In this document: positions 23,714 to 35,822 of the stretch, in pieces
Position numbering within the stretch: the first letter of the stretch is position 1
How the letters are laid out: each line of letters begins with the position of its first letter
Assembly: GCA_023678885.1 (NCBI GenBank)
Contig: CM042955.1
Location: 31,714,088-31,778,087, forward strand
Reading direction: 5' to 3'
Length of the DNA: 64,000 bases
DNA from: Pogostemon cablin
Lineage: Eukaryota; Streptophyta; Magnoliopsida; Lamiales; Lamiaceae
Made by a program: the position numbers and the translations under genes
Notes under the pieces: model-generated
What the model saw: only the letters and a program-made list of their open reading frames with translations
Told to the model about the DNA's origin: nothing
Databases searched by the model: none

Positions 23714-26700
23714 ATGAAGTCAACTCGTTTGTGGATGTACAATCGCATGAGAAATGGGGGATTGACTTGTGAATTTTTGAAAGGAGTTGATGAATTCATT
23801 GAATTTGCAACTAGTCAACATGAGTGGAAGGATGGTGAAAAAATTAAGTGTCCATGTGTTAAAAAAATATCGAAACAAAGGCTTTTTACCTGTTGACGTA
23901 GTAAAAGGACATCTAGTCAAAAATGGATTCACTCCAGATTATTTTGAGTGGGTTTTCCATGGTGAACAATGGTTGAGAAATGACATTGAGATAGATGCTG
24001 GTAGATCAATTCCTTCGCCTAACCATGAAATGAATGAGGAAGAATATAGTCCATACCACGAAATGGTCATGGATGCGGCTGGACCAGCTTTTAATGCTGA
24101 AAACATTGATGAAGAGAATCCTAATCCAGAAGCTAAAAAATTCTTTGACATGCTTGAAGCAGCAGACCAGGACTTGTGGCCCGGATGTAGTCATTCACAA
24201 TTATCATTCATTTCTCGACTTATGAGCATGAAATCTGAGAATCACATGTCCGAGAAGTTGTTTAATGAGGTTGTCGGATTAGTAAAAGAGTTAGCACCTG
24301 AAGAAAACTCCGTTCCTAACAACTTCTACAAGTGCAAGAAATTGCTACGGGGAATGGGATTACCAGTGCAAAAGATTGATTGTTGTCCTAAGAATTGCAT
24401 GATTTATTGGCGAGCAGATGAGGAGTTGACTTGTTGCAAGTTCTGTAATGAACCTCGATATGATAAGAAAAATATAGCCCGCAAGATTATGTATTACTTT
24501 CCTTTGGCTCCGCGTTTACAAAGATTGTTTGCCTCTAAAGTTACGGCTAATGAGATGAGGTGGCATGCTAATCATGACAAGGATCAGGGCATGGAACATC
24601 CATCCGACTCGGCGGCATGGAAACAATTGAACAACAGGTATCCTGAGTTTGCAGCTGAAAGTAGGAATGTAAGATTGGGTCTTTGCACTGATGGTTTTCA
24701 GCCATTTGGTCAATCGGGGCAGCAATACTCATCTTGGCCAGTTATACTTACGCCTTACAATCTGCCTCCATCCATGTGAATGAAGGAACAACACATGTTT
24801 CTTACTGCGTTGGTTCCCGGGCCACAGAATCCAAAGGAGAAATTGGATGTTTTTCTACAACCCCTTATACATGAGTTGATACAATTATGGGAAGTTGGAG
24901 TGGAAACTTATGATGTCTCCAAGAAAAATAATTTCATGATGAGAGCTGCAATTTTATGGACAATAAGTGATTTTCCAGCTTATTCAATGTTGTGTGGATG
25001 GAGTACTGCAGGAAGATTAGTATGTCCTTATTGCATGCACCATTCAGAAGCCTTTACCCTTAAGTGTAGTGGGAAGCAATCATGATTTGACAACCATAGA
25101 AAGTTTTTAGTGAATGATCACACATGGCGGAGAAATAAAACTTGGTTCCTCAAGAATAGAACTGTTTTCACCGAGGCTCCTCCAATTAGAATGGGACACG
25201 AGATCTTAGCTGAGATAGAATATCTGGGGTTTAAAAAGGTGACTGAACTATGTGGTTGTGAAGTCAATGAATCGCTTAAAAATTTGGGTTGGAGAATGAA
25301 GTGTATATTCTAGGATTTGCCATATTGGGGTGATTTATTGATTCGACATAACTTGGACGTAATGCACATTGAAAAAAACATGTTCGACAATATATTCAAT
25401 ACTGTGGTGAATGTTCAAGGAAAGACAAAAGATACTCGTAAATCAAGAGATGAGTTGAATGATTATTGTCGACATCCTGAGTTAAAGAAGAATGAAGAGA
25501 CAGGAAAATTTCCAAAGGCATGTTATACTCTTAACAAAAAACAAAAGGAAGTTTTGTTTGAGTGGATCAAAGAGCTGAGATTTCCTGATGGTTATGTCTC
25601 AAACATGAGTAGATGTGTGGACAAGAAAAAATTGAGAATGTTTGGTATGAAAAGCCATGATTGCCACATATTCATGCAGCGATTGATCCCAATGGCATTT
25701 CAGAATTTACTCCCACGGCATGTTTGGAAAGCTATCACTGAATTAAGCTTGTTCTTCAAAGACTTAACTTCTACAACCATTAAGGAAGAAGACATGGAAC
25801 GTTTGCATAAGGATATTCCAGTGATATTATGTAAGCTTGAACGTATCTTTCCACCAAGTTTTTTTTATTCAATGGAGCATCTACCAGTTCATTTGGCTTA
25901 TGAGGCAAAGATAGCCGGTCCAGTTCAGTACAGATGGATGTACCCTTTTGAGAGATACCTTCGCAAGTTGAAGAAAAATGTAAGAAATAAAGCAAAGGTT
26001 GAAGGTTCGATTTGCAATGCTTATTTAGTAGAGGAAGCATCATCATTTTGTTCATATTATTTTGAGGATCATGTGATGACAAGACACAATATGACTTCTA
26101 GAAATGATGATGGTAGTGGAGATTTTGTCGTGTGTAACAGTGAATGTCTTTCTATATTTCAACTGCCCGGTCGTGCATTTGGAAAGGCAAAGAAAAAATA
26201 TCTAGATGATGCGGAGTTTCGAGCAGCACACTCATACGTATTACTGAATTGTGAAGAAGTTCAGCCTTATATAGAGTAAGTTTTATCACTTGTTAATACA
26301 AGTAATAACATTATTATTATGCTCAACTCTTAATATATTTCATTGTTAATGACCGCACCTATTGTTTTTGAAGTGTTTACACGACTGAGTTGCAGCATAG
26401 TCAACCAATCATGTCAGTTGATGAGATTGATTCAAGGATAGCAAGTGAATTTGCAACTTGGTTCAAATCTCATGTAAGAGTAAATTCCCTAAATTAATAT
26501 GTTCTGCATATTGTAAGATTCTTGCAATAAATAATTTAAAAATCTCCTTACAACGACTTATATTATTAGGTGCTCAACAATCCAATCATTCATAGTAAAA
26601 TGATTAGTGATCTCTCAAATGGCCCATCTCGCAAAGTTAACATATATCATGGATATTATGTGAATGGCTATAAATTCCACACTGTTCGATATGGAGCTTC

Positions 26701-27274
26701 TAAATCAACATCAAATAGTGGGATCTGCATAAAAGGAACAAATTACCTTACAGATGAGAGTGACTATTATGGGATATTGGATGAGGTAGTTGAATTAGAT
26801 TATCCTGGTTTACATATTAAAAAGATTGTGCTGTTCAAGTGCGAGTGGTTTGACCCATCACCTTTGGGAACAAGAATTCATCTGGAATATAAACTTGTCG
26901 AGATTAACCACAAAAGGAGGTTCAGGCAATATGAGCCATTTATATTGGCAATTCAAGCGGTCCAAGTGTATTATTGTACATATCCAACTGAGAAGAAAAC
27001 AAAGAGTGATTGGTGGCCTGTTTGTAAAGTGAAGTCAAAGTTGCACATTGCAAAAAAGTCCAAAAGTTGTGAAGATTCTATTCCTCCTCCATTTCAAGAG
27101 GATTTCATAGATGAGCCAAACAATGTGCAATCAGATGATGGTCCGTCAGGTTTAAACGATGAGAGTGGTGCATTCATGGAAATCATTGATGAGGAAGATG
27201 ATATCGATGAAGAGTTGCAATCCGAAAATAGTTTTGAAAATTTGAATAATTCAGATTCAGAAAATAACTCTTGA
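23714..27274 (+). pseudogene. TNP2-type CACTA transposase, broken
   Basis: The start is taken at ATG 23714 (MKSTRLWMYNRMRNGG), the usual opening of the transposase-associated domain. Probable exons are 23714-26275, 26374-26473 and 26570-27274, joined by GT/AG sites. Domain order: transposase-associated domain with CPC motif (about 23720-23960), Transposase_21 catalytic domain (about 24400-25470), DUF4218 (about 25660-26080, containing MYPFERYLRKLK), and DUF4216 (about 26760-27010, containing VLFKCEWFD), then an acidic tail. A frameshift sits in the A7 run 23861-23867. In-frame stops are TGA 24777-24779, TGA 25083-25085 and TAG 25311-25313, the last two where the family usually has tryptophan. 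The cut-and-paste enzyme cannot be made from this copy. Confidence 0.93.
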
Positions 27275-27428
27275 CATCGATTTTCGAGATGTATTTCACA
27301 AACTATATATGATATGTATAAAGGCTTTTGTGAGTTTCTTCTTCTTGTTCTTTTTATTTGTACTTTACAATATTTAATATACTTTATAGCTTGAAAATTT
27401 GAATATATTATAATTTTTTGGGTTGCAG

Positions 27429-29080
27429 ATGACAGGTGAACGTACTGATGGACGTATTGGTGGACGTGGTCGAGGTAGACGAGGTGGACGTAGTGCATCT
27501 TCGGCTGTACTATCAACTTCAGTTGCTCCATCAACCTCAGCTCCACCTCCCATACCGTCTGTACCATCAACCTCAGCTCCACCTCCCATACCATCTGCAC
27601 CATCAACCTCAGCTCCACCTACTATACCATCTGCACCAGCACAATCAACATCATCTACTGTAGAGAATTCTCAAACTATGACTAAAAAGCAAGAAGTAGA
27701 GATCATTAAGGGAAGGTAATTCTTTCCTTATAATTCTTATAGTGAGTGTAAGTATAAATTATGTTGTGTAACCATGATTTGCTTAATTTGTAGTTTACAG
27801 CCTGGTCATAAACTATCACACATGTTTAGAGAGATAGTTTTAAGTCGGGTTGAAAAAGGAGCAACTCGTTGGAAAAAGATATTTGCGGAGACCAAACGTA
27901 TATATTTTGAGGAGTTTAAGGTATGCATTAAAAAGTTTAGAGTTCTATTTTGATATGATATTAATCTTTTATTTAATTTATGTAGAAAAAATACATATGG
28001 AGCGAAGATATCGATGCACTAGTTCCGGACAAATGGAACTTTTTATGTGCTCATCGTTATGGTGACATTGTCCACGACTGGAAGAAAATATGGGAAGATA
28101 AGGATGAAAAACCAGAATATATGACTGATGAGACTTGGGCTAGCTTTATTGCTCATTGGCATGATCCAAAAGAGATAGCAAATGCTGAACAGAATAAGAA
28201 AAATCATCGAAGCGAGCCGGAAGGAGAGGGTACTGGTATTTCTTGCCACAAAGGAGGTTCAGTAGGAGCTTGTGAATTTGCTGAAAAGTTTGTGAGTTTC
28301 TATCTCTTATTCACTTATCTTTTATGAATATCTATTGTGTTAATTAATCTTTTTTATGATTGGGCTAAAATTGATGGCAAGAAATGCCAGTATGAAATAT
28401 ATGTTTAATTTTTTGTAGATTGTGTTGGTATACAAATATATTTAATTTGTTTTCTTTGTTAATAAGGCCAAAAAGTATAAAAAGGAAGCCAATGAGTATG
28501 ACATCTTTTTAAACTTCCACCCTCCGGATGAAAATGGAAAGTACGCCTATGCCGTAGCTGAAAATGTGGCTGTAAGTATAATATTTTGTGTTTTTAAAGT
28601 ATTTATGAGTAAAATGATAAATCTATAATATTTGATTAATAATTCATTATTAACCATGTAAATTCACAGAATACAATCCAACAAAAGAAAGATGAACTGA
28701 GTCAAATGCCTGATGCTCCTGAGATTAATATGGGAGATATCTTCCGTCAAACTGTTGCACCAAAAAAAGATCGCATCTTCGGCATTGGTAATTTGGGAGA
28801 AGGAAGTTCAAGCAGCCAATCCAGTGTTACTCAAGTTGTCTGTTCAAAATCAGAGTGCAAGAGACAGTTAGATGAAAAAATCTTGGAGGTGCGTAATGAG
28901 ATGCAAGCAAAAATTCAAGTGCTTCAAGCCCAAGTGCAACAACTTATGGAAATGATGCGAGGTGAAAGTACAATGGCTTCTCCTTATGGTGGTGGATCTA
29001 CATCTGGTGTCGGTCTTAATGATGTTGATATTGATGCTGATGCTGATGACGAGGTTGATACTGATTTGGGAGACTTGTGA
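27429..29080 (+). CDS. Second CACTA gene, plant transposase Ptta/En/Spm (Transposase_24) family
   Basis: Five exons fit GT/AG rules and keep frame: 27429-27715, 27794-27920, 27986-28291, 28467-28571 and 28670-29080, giving 411 residues. The N-terminus is RG-rich (IGGRGRGRRGG), then a PST-rich linker carries three copies of a PSTSAPPPIPS-like unit. The central domain (SHMFREIVLSRV, WKKIFAETKR, then WNFLCAHRYGDIVHDWKK) is the conserved Transposase_24 region. The C-terminus has a coiled coil of about 45 residues with heptad hydrophobics and an acidic end (DIDADADDEVDTDLGDL). Proteins of this kind accompany TNP2 and are thought to bind element DNA. No stop or frameshift was found, unlike the upstream gene. 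The ATG follows TTGCAG directly, so an upstream non-coding exon is possible. Confidence 0.8.
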
Positions 29081-29289
29081 TCATGTTTATTGTATTAGAT
29101 GTTTTGTGTCAAAGATTGAGTAGAATTTGATATTTTGTGTCGAATTTGGATAATCTATTTCAAATTGTGGAGATTGTTGAATTTAAATCTTACATTGGAT
29201 TGTTTTTTGAAGATTTAATTAATTAGAATTTTATATTAATTAACAGGTATTAATATTAATTTTAAAATATAAAATTCAAATATATACAT

Positions 29290-29760
29290 AAATTTGCGAC
29301 GGAAATTTTCGTCGGTAACTGAAATATGTAATTTGAAAAACTAATATTACCGACGGATAATTCCGTCGCACAATTTATGATGGATTATTTTCGTCGCTAA
29401 TTATAGACGAAATCACCGACGGATTACCGTCAGTAAACTAATTTTCATATGATTTCGCTTTTTTAAATTTGCGACGAAAATTTCCATTGGCAATTTGCCA
29501 ATGGATAAATCCGTCGCTAAATCCGTCACTAATTTGTAGCACCGCCGAATTTTATTTGCATGACTACCGACGGAAAATTCTATTTACCGACGTTCAAAAT
29601 CTATCGGTAAATACCGACGAAATATAATTTCCGTCGGTAATAAATTACCGACCATGGTTTTAGCGACGAATTAATTTTCGTCGCTAATCCGTCGGTAACC
29701 TCATTACCGACGGATTTTTCAAGTATTACCGACAGTAATTTTCGTCGCTAATCCGAGAGT
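29290..29760. repeat. Right sub-terminal repeat zone of the CACTA element
   Basis: Dense TACCGACGG, CCGTCGGTAA, TTCGTCGCTAA and GCGACGAAAA motifs occur in both orientations. This end also uses a GCGACGAA variant that is rarer on the left. Confidence 0.85.
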
Positions 29761-29774
29761 TTTTTGTAGTGTGT

Positions 29775-30833
29775 ATTGTGCATTAGAGAGTGAAGATAAC
29801 GCTATCCTTACTTTGTCATTGTCTGTATAAGTAAGAAACTCAAATTTCTTTGTCATTGATAGAATTTAATTAATAATTAGCTACTGCATTCATTAATTGA
29901 GGAGACTCAGTAAGACAATGTTGAGGTTTTTAGTAACATTATTTTCATGTGTTCTCTTCATTTTGTTAAAGAGTCCACAAAATATTTTGTTTGATTTTTT
30001 TTCTTTTTTGTTTATTTCGTTTTATACTCTTATCCAGTTGTTTATCGCATACTGTACTCTGAGGGTTTACTATTTATCGATAGAGAATAGTGTTCGTTCC
30101 AAGTGTGAAATTAAGATTTACTCCAGTGGTTTTTGTGTTCTACATTTTTATGAAAAGTCTGTTGCTCCATAAAAATCACTTCAACTTATTTTCTTTTTGT
30201 GAGTATGCATGTTAATATAGGATTTTTTTTTCATATTATTCAGTATTACGTTAAATATTATTATTCAAAGATAACATATATATTTTATATATGAGGATGA
30301 AATCAAGATTGTCTTTAAAAGAAGACTTTCTAAAATATATTGTATCTTTGTACGTATTAATGAATTTAATAAAAAATAAAAGGTGGACTCATTACATTAA
30401 TGATCGTATTTTGTTTATAAATATTATATTGTTTAAAAGATTAATAATTTTTTATAATATATTATTTAATTACAATAAAGTTTTGATTTATAATTTTATA
30501 ACTTCAGTCACTCTTTTTTTATTTAACATTTATAAACATATAGGACATATAAATATATAGGAAATACATATTTTTTTCTAATTAATATAAAACAAATTCA
30601 ACGAATATAAAGAGATCAACACATATATATGAATAGCTTTGTTAAATTCAACATCTTAAGGGTAAAATAAACAAATATTCAAAGAAAATAAAATAAAATT
30701 ATAATATGCAACTCCAAATTTAGTTAATCAGCAAATCTTCACGATTATACATCTTTGTAAATTGGTCGTATAACTTTATTCGTCTTTAAATCATTAATAT
30801 CAAATATATAAAAAATTATTTGATACACACAAT
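29775..30833. other. Right arm of the Helitron, non-coding
   Basis: Very AT-rich, no gene seen. Open frames at 29897-30172 and 30291-30560 are low-complexity. Confidence 0.5.
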
Positions 30834-30862
30834 CCCGTGCAGCGCACGGGTAAAAAAACTAG
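30834..30862 (+). other. Helitron 3' terminus (hairpin plus CTAG)
   Basis: A 7-bp stem CCCGTGC / GCACGGG with an AGC loop is followed eight bases later by CTAG and host T. This matches the palindrome-plus-CTRR end that terminates rolling-circle transposition. Confidence 0.85.
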
Positions 30863-30909
30863 TATAAATTAAACAATAAATTTTTTGAATATTTTTGGGA
30901 TGAAGGAAG
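30863..30909. mobile_element. Right half of the Stowaway-like MITE split by the Helitron
   Basis: It ends TTTTTGGGATGAAGGAAG followed by TA (30910-30911). It pairs imperfectly with the left end at 5440 (CTCACTATATCCTAAAG against CTTCCTTCATCCCAAAA). Confidence 0.6.
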
Positions 30910-31084
30910 TATAAATTAAAAATACCTATTTGCAACATATTTACTACCCTATACAATTGTCTTGCTACGTGTGTCACAGAAGATGATGTACAAAAATGAC
31001 ATAGAAAATTCAGTGTGCATGTGATAGGTAATAGAAAAAAATTATTTTTGATTGAATAATTCGTAGTATAAATAAAAAGTAATA

Positions 31085-31352
31085 CTCCATCTGTCCTTGA
31101 CTTATGTTCACCGGTATTGTAGATACGGAGTTTAAGAAAATTATTTTTGATCAACTTTATTAATTTTTTAGGGGAATTGTGGTATTTTTAGGTAATAAAT
31201 AAATTATAGAGTATGTTATGTGTGTTAGGTGGCAGTGATATTTTTGAAATTAAGATAACTTTTGTGGTCGTTGGTTGATGTGAAGTTTTTTTTTTTTAGT
31301 GGTGAAGATAAGTGTGGAACGGACGAAAATGAAAAATTTGGGATAGATGGAG
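31085..31352. mobile_element. Stowaway MITE
   Basis: It begins CTCCATCTGTCC after TA and ends GGATAGATGGAG before TA. Length 268 bp, no coding. Confidence 0.85.
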
Positions 31353-31399
31353 TATTATTTTTAATGAAAAGTATTAATAAATCTGATAAAAATAATAAC

Positions 31400-32224
31400 T
31401 ATGTTCGGCAGGTTCTACTAGAAAAAGTAGCTATTAATACACTAATTTTAATACATTTTTAAGAAAATGTATTAATAAATTCTCTATTAATACATTAGCT
31501 TATTATAGTCCTAGAAATACACTATTTAATATCTATCAATACATACACTAATTCCACTACACTTTTAAAAATGTCCATGTAAGTATTCTACTAATACATT
31601 AACTTATTACAACCCTATAACTAAACTATCATAATATCTATGAATACATTATTTAGTAAGTGTATTATTATAACTCTACTAATACATTAATTAGTGCAAA
31701 TAACTTTTTTTAGTTTATAGTATATAATTAGTATGAATATTTTGTAAGAATTAAAAAATAACACATAATAAATTTAACTCATTATTTTAATAGTAATTAA
31801 TTAATAGTTTTATAAACAATAAAAAATAATTATATGTAATAAAATAAATAATAAAATTATATATATAATAAAATATGAATTATAGAATAATTGCTTTCGT
31901 ATTTTAATTAATTAAGATTATATAATTATTATAATAAAAATATTTAAAAATATCACTTAAAAAATATCAGTACAAAATTCTTTAATAATTAAGTATTAAT
32001 GTAAAATATTTTTTTTAAATATTCTCATATTATTATAAATAAATTAGTTCATTTTAATATTTTATTTATCTTAGTCGATGTAAGTTAATTAATATAGATT
32101 ATTTTTATCAAAAGCATTAAGTAAATAAATACTAGAAAAGTTAGTTCACGAATTCGGGACAAACATGTCTCCCTTCTATCCACTCAGGTTCGAACGTGCG
32201 CATGCTGTTCATTAATTTTTTTTT
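31400..32224. other. AT-rich spacer
   Basis: Contains repeated phrases such as CTATTAATACA and AATACATTA at irregular spacing. A GGTTCGAAC box at about 32188 resembles a tRNA B box but has no A box partner. No gene. Confidence 0.5.
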
Positions 32225-32870
32225 TTAATTTTGAATATTGTTTAATTTATTTCTTATTTATATATAATTAATTAATTAAATGTAGTTAAAACTATCTTAA
32301 TATGATATTTTAATAGTGTGTTAATAGATTAGGACCTATTAATACATTGGATCACATGATATTTCATTAAAATGTCATAATATACTAATGGCTTATTTGG
32401 TAGGTTAGCATAAGATAAAGGGGTATATATTAAGTAGTATTATTTATATGGAGATAAGGTAATAATATGGATTGATGTTTTTGTTTGGTAGTGTATAGAA
32501 AAAAAATTATTATTAACATTAGTGTTGTTTGATAGATAGTAATATATATATATATTTTTTTTTTGAATATTGTTTAATTTATTTCTTATTTACATATAAT
32601 TAATTAATTAAATGTAGTTAAAACAATCTTAATATGACATTTTAATAGTATGTTAATAGATTAGGACCTATTAACACATTGGATCACATGATATTTCATT
32701 TAAATATCGTAATAGACTAATGGCTCGTTTGGTAGGTTGCACAAGATAAAGGGGTATATATTAAGTATGTATTATTTATATTAAGATAAAGTAATATGGA
32801 TTGATGTTTTTGTTTGGCAGTGTATAGAAAAAAAATTATTATTAACATTAGTGTTGTTTGATAGATAGGA
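32225..32870. repeat. Tandem duplication, period 332 bp
   Basis: Copy 1 (about 32225-32540) and copy 2 (about 32557-32870) share TTGAATATTGTTTAATTTAT through GATTAGGACCTATTAA to AACATTAGTGTTGTTTGATA, with scattered substitutions and small indels. Confidence 0.88.
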
Positions 32871-33420
32871 CAAATTATTATTGTATGGAGAAAAATACTA
32901 TTATACCCTTATATATTTTATATAATTTGGAATATATCTATTTAGGAAAAAACAATTTTTATAATTTAATAATTCATTTTCTAAAAATAAAATGCTCAAT
33001 TTATTTTTATTAGTAGTTGTGGAAAACTTGGCTTTTTATTAATAAAATTTTGCTTAAATTTATTTAAATTAGCATTTATACAAATAAAAAATTAGTTTTA
33101 TATAATAATAAATTATTAAAATAAAAAATAATAAATTTTATTAATCATAAATACATTTTGGCATTACGAATTACTTAGTTTGTAAATTTAAATATGTTAA
33201 TTTTATTTTCAATTGTTTTGGAAACATACCATAATAATTTCTAACCATTAAACTCATTCATTTCTCTGTATATAATTACACAACCCACACACAGCAACAA
33301 AATGAAAAATGCATAGTAAGAGAAAAAAACACATTTTAATTTAAATTGCAAAACTAAATACTCCATCTTATATCCAATTTAAAGTACACTGCATTGTAAA
33401 ATATCAATCAAAAGAATTCT
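32871..33420. other. AT-rich spacer, nothing recognised
   Basis: No coding potential or repeat structure stood out. Confidence 0.5.
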
Positions 33421-34557
33421 TCCATTCTAATCTCAAATTTTCACATCACTAAGCTAGTTCCAGACAAAATTAGTGAATGAAAAGCTTTCAAAAATATCAT
33501 CACACTTTGCCCTCTTATCAAAATGCCACAACAAAAAAAGAGAGCAACTACTCGAGCATACTTTGTGATTTCTTTGATATCTCTTGACTTTCCCATTGTT
33601 GATGACTCGAGGATTTAGACTAAATTGGCAAAAGCAGTCAGTAGCCATGACTTCGACAAAGCTTCTCCGATGACTACATCCATTCATTTTTAGACTGCAA
33701 TTAATTCAAGATCATTAAAGATGGATTAATATAAGCAAAAAATTACAAAATGCTGCATTAAAGATTTAAGGCATAGGATGATCTCACTACGTTTCGCTAT
33801 AATTCAATATATTTTCATGTTTCGTTTTTGTTTCAAATTCCAGTTGACAATCACAGAAGTAGAACATTACATTCAAATCACAGTGCATCTCACACTTTAC
33901 AAGATTTTGCAACAACATTCCATGATGACCCAAATTTTTTGTCAATAATACAAACATGACTTTCAGTTATATTCCAAAACTAGTAATTAAGGATAAGAAA
34001 TAAGACTTTTTGTTGTTTGTAAAAGCGATCTTTTGAAAGTTCACAATAGCTCAAGTCATTGTCAAGCTCAAATTGGAACCTCGGTAATGATTAGTCATCT
34101 AAATTTTGATTTTAACATGTTTCTCTTATAGCTGAACTAAGCAGATTTTACAAAATATATATGATGGTGAAAATTTAATCTTGACGTTTTCTACATCAAA
34201 CCAATACACATGCCATAAATTGCAGTATAATTAGACGTGAGCTTCAAATTGTCATAGCAATGTTTGCACACAGATTATATTATACAAGTCATGTAATGTA
34301 AATGCAACAACACAAACTAGACATATTATTGATTATCATAAAAATGGATGAATAAACCCATGATTCCACACTTCAACGGGTTGAAATTAACAAATTATTT
34401 GGAGGAATCAAACACTCACATTACGTGTTGCACCAGAGATAGGAGATGCGAAGTTTTTGGAGAAAGATATCTCTTGTCTTTTTCCAACTATATTTTAAGC
34501 ACAAGCAACGACAACCTCTCAGCCACAGCCCAAATGTACCTCCATGCATTCCAACAT

Positions 34558-35280
34558 ATATATTCCATAGTTGTTAAAGGCGCGCCTAAGGCGTTCAGGC
34601 TCAGGGGTTTGCGCCTAGATTGTTGATTTTTTGCTATTCCAGGCTCATGTATCAAAGGCGCGCGGCTAGGTGCGCCTTTTACGTGTGCCTAGATGCGCCT
34701 AGGCGCGCCTCTTCAACATAATGTTTTTTTTTTAAGTTTTTTGAAATTGCTACTCAATTATCAAAGGGTTTACACATTTTTAAGATAGAAATGGATAGTC
34801 CACTTATAAAATGATATAAATAGAGAATTAGGGTTAGGGTTTTAGTACTTGAACTTTCAAAATAAAGACAAAAAGGTGCGCTGCCTTTCACCTCCACCAT
34901 CTGTCGCCTACTTGAACTTTATTTGTGTATATGTTTTATGTGTTATAATGCTATTATGAGTTATTATGTATCATTATGTGATGTTATGTGATTTTTATCT
35001 TAGTTTAGTTAGATATTATGATTGTAAGTAGGATATATTTGTGTATATACATTGTAAATTCAGTTTTGGGCATATTATGAGTTATTATGTATCATTATGT
35101 GATGTTATATGATTTTTATTTAGTTTAGTTAGGTATTATGATTGTAAGTAGGATATATTTGTGTATATACATTGTAAATTCAGTTTTGGGCAAAATGTAG
35201 CTCAGGCGCGCGTCTCAGGCGCGCCTAGGGGGTCCGTGCGCCTAGGTGCGCCTCTCGCTTTTAACAACTATGATATATTC
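34558..35280. mobile_element. Non-autonomous hAT element with GCGCCT-rich ends
   Basis: The element is 34566-35272 (707 bp). It begins CATAGTTGTTAAA and ends with the exact complement TTTAACAACTATG. ATATATTC flanks both sides (34558-34565 and 35273-35280), a perfect 8-bp duplication as in hAT elements. GC-rich sub-terminal blocks (AGGCGCGCCT, GCGCCTAGGTGCGCC) contrast strongly with the AT-rich core. No transposase. Confidence 0.9.
34952..35192. repeat. 121-bp tandem duplication inside the hAT element
   Basis: Both copies run from TATTATGAGTTATTATGTAT to AAATTCAGTTTTGGGCA with a handful of differences. Confidence 0.9.
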
Positions 35281-35798
35281 TATAACCAGAATTAACAAAA
35301 TCAGTCAAATTAAGCAACAAGAATCTATGCATAAAACTAACACAGATAAATGGATTACGAAACAAGCCATAGTACTGGCCAAATTATGATCAATGTTAAA
35401 TTGAGAAGTCATGAGTATCACAATCACAAGCATTTAACAAAAAATAACGGTCCATGTGAGCGTGTATATGTAATTCAATCCCCTGAATATAAGCATTTAG
35501 AAAAAATGGAAATCCAATTCAACATCTTAAAATATTTTCCCCAATTCCTAAAATCCCTTATTCACACTCATAAATATTTCTAGTTCAAGTTGGTATAACC
35601 CTAAAAAGGAATAAAATTATAGATCATCGATAAGGTTACACAAATTGGATTAGGGATTTAATTTTTTGTTTCAAAAAAATAAGTCATATAAAAGCAATAA
35701 ACAATACAAGGATCGAAACTCGCAAATATGAGTTTTACATTGCTTACCTTATATTGGATTGAAATTGCAGAAACAAGTAGTTGCATTGATATTTCCCA

Positions 35799-35822
35799 TC
35801 TCCCATCTCCCATCTCCGGCAA
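35799..35822. repeat. (CCCATCT)n microsatellite
   Basis: About three and a half copies of a heptamer. Confidence 0.85.

Larger units (their letters stand above)
21617..29774 (+). mobile_element. CACTA (En/Spm-type) DNA transposon with TGT target duplication
   Basis: The element runs 21620-29771 (8,152 bp). It opens CACTATAAGAAACT and closes with the complement of CACTACAAAAAACT, a 14-bp terminal inverted repeat with two differences. TGT stands on both sides (21617-21619, 29772-29774), the 3-bp duplication expected of CACTA elements. Sub-terminal zones are packed with TACCGACGG/CCGTCGGTAA. Two genes lie in the same orientation, TNP2 (broken) then a Transposase_24 gene (open). The element sits inside the Helitron and so inserted later. 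Confidence 0.95.
5567..30862 (+). mobile_element. Candidate very large non-autonomous Helitron
   Basis: The right end has the classic plant Helitron terminus: a GC hairpin CCCGTGCAGCGCACGGG (30834-30850), a short A-rich gap, then CTAG (30859-30862) followed by host T. The left end begins TC after host A, in five TCTTTA units (5567-5596), then TATATATAATAGC and a leader reading GGGGCATTTTTGTC. Both flanks are halves of one Stowaway MITE, which supports one insertion between A and T. The span is 25.3 kb, or about 17.1 kb without the nested CACTA element. No Rep/helicase coding was seen. The exact 5' base is uncertain because TC recurs every 6 bp in the left repeat. Confidence 0.65.

Noticed and set aside
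27094..27663. Minus-strand 174-codon frame and a second plus frame over the proline/serine repeats
   Set aside because: They are shadows of the repetitive PSTSAPPPIP linker and the acidic end of TNP2.
32185..32200. GGTTCGAAC as part of a tRNA gene
   Set aside because: No cloverleaf, A box or terminator could be placed around it.
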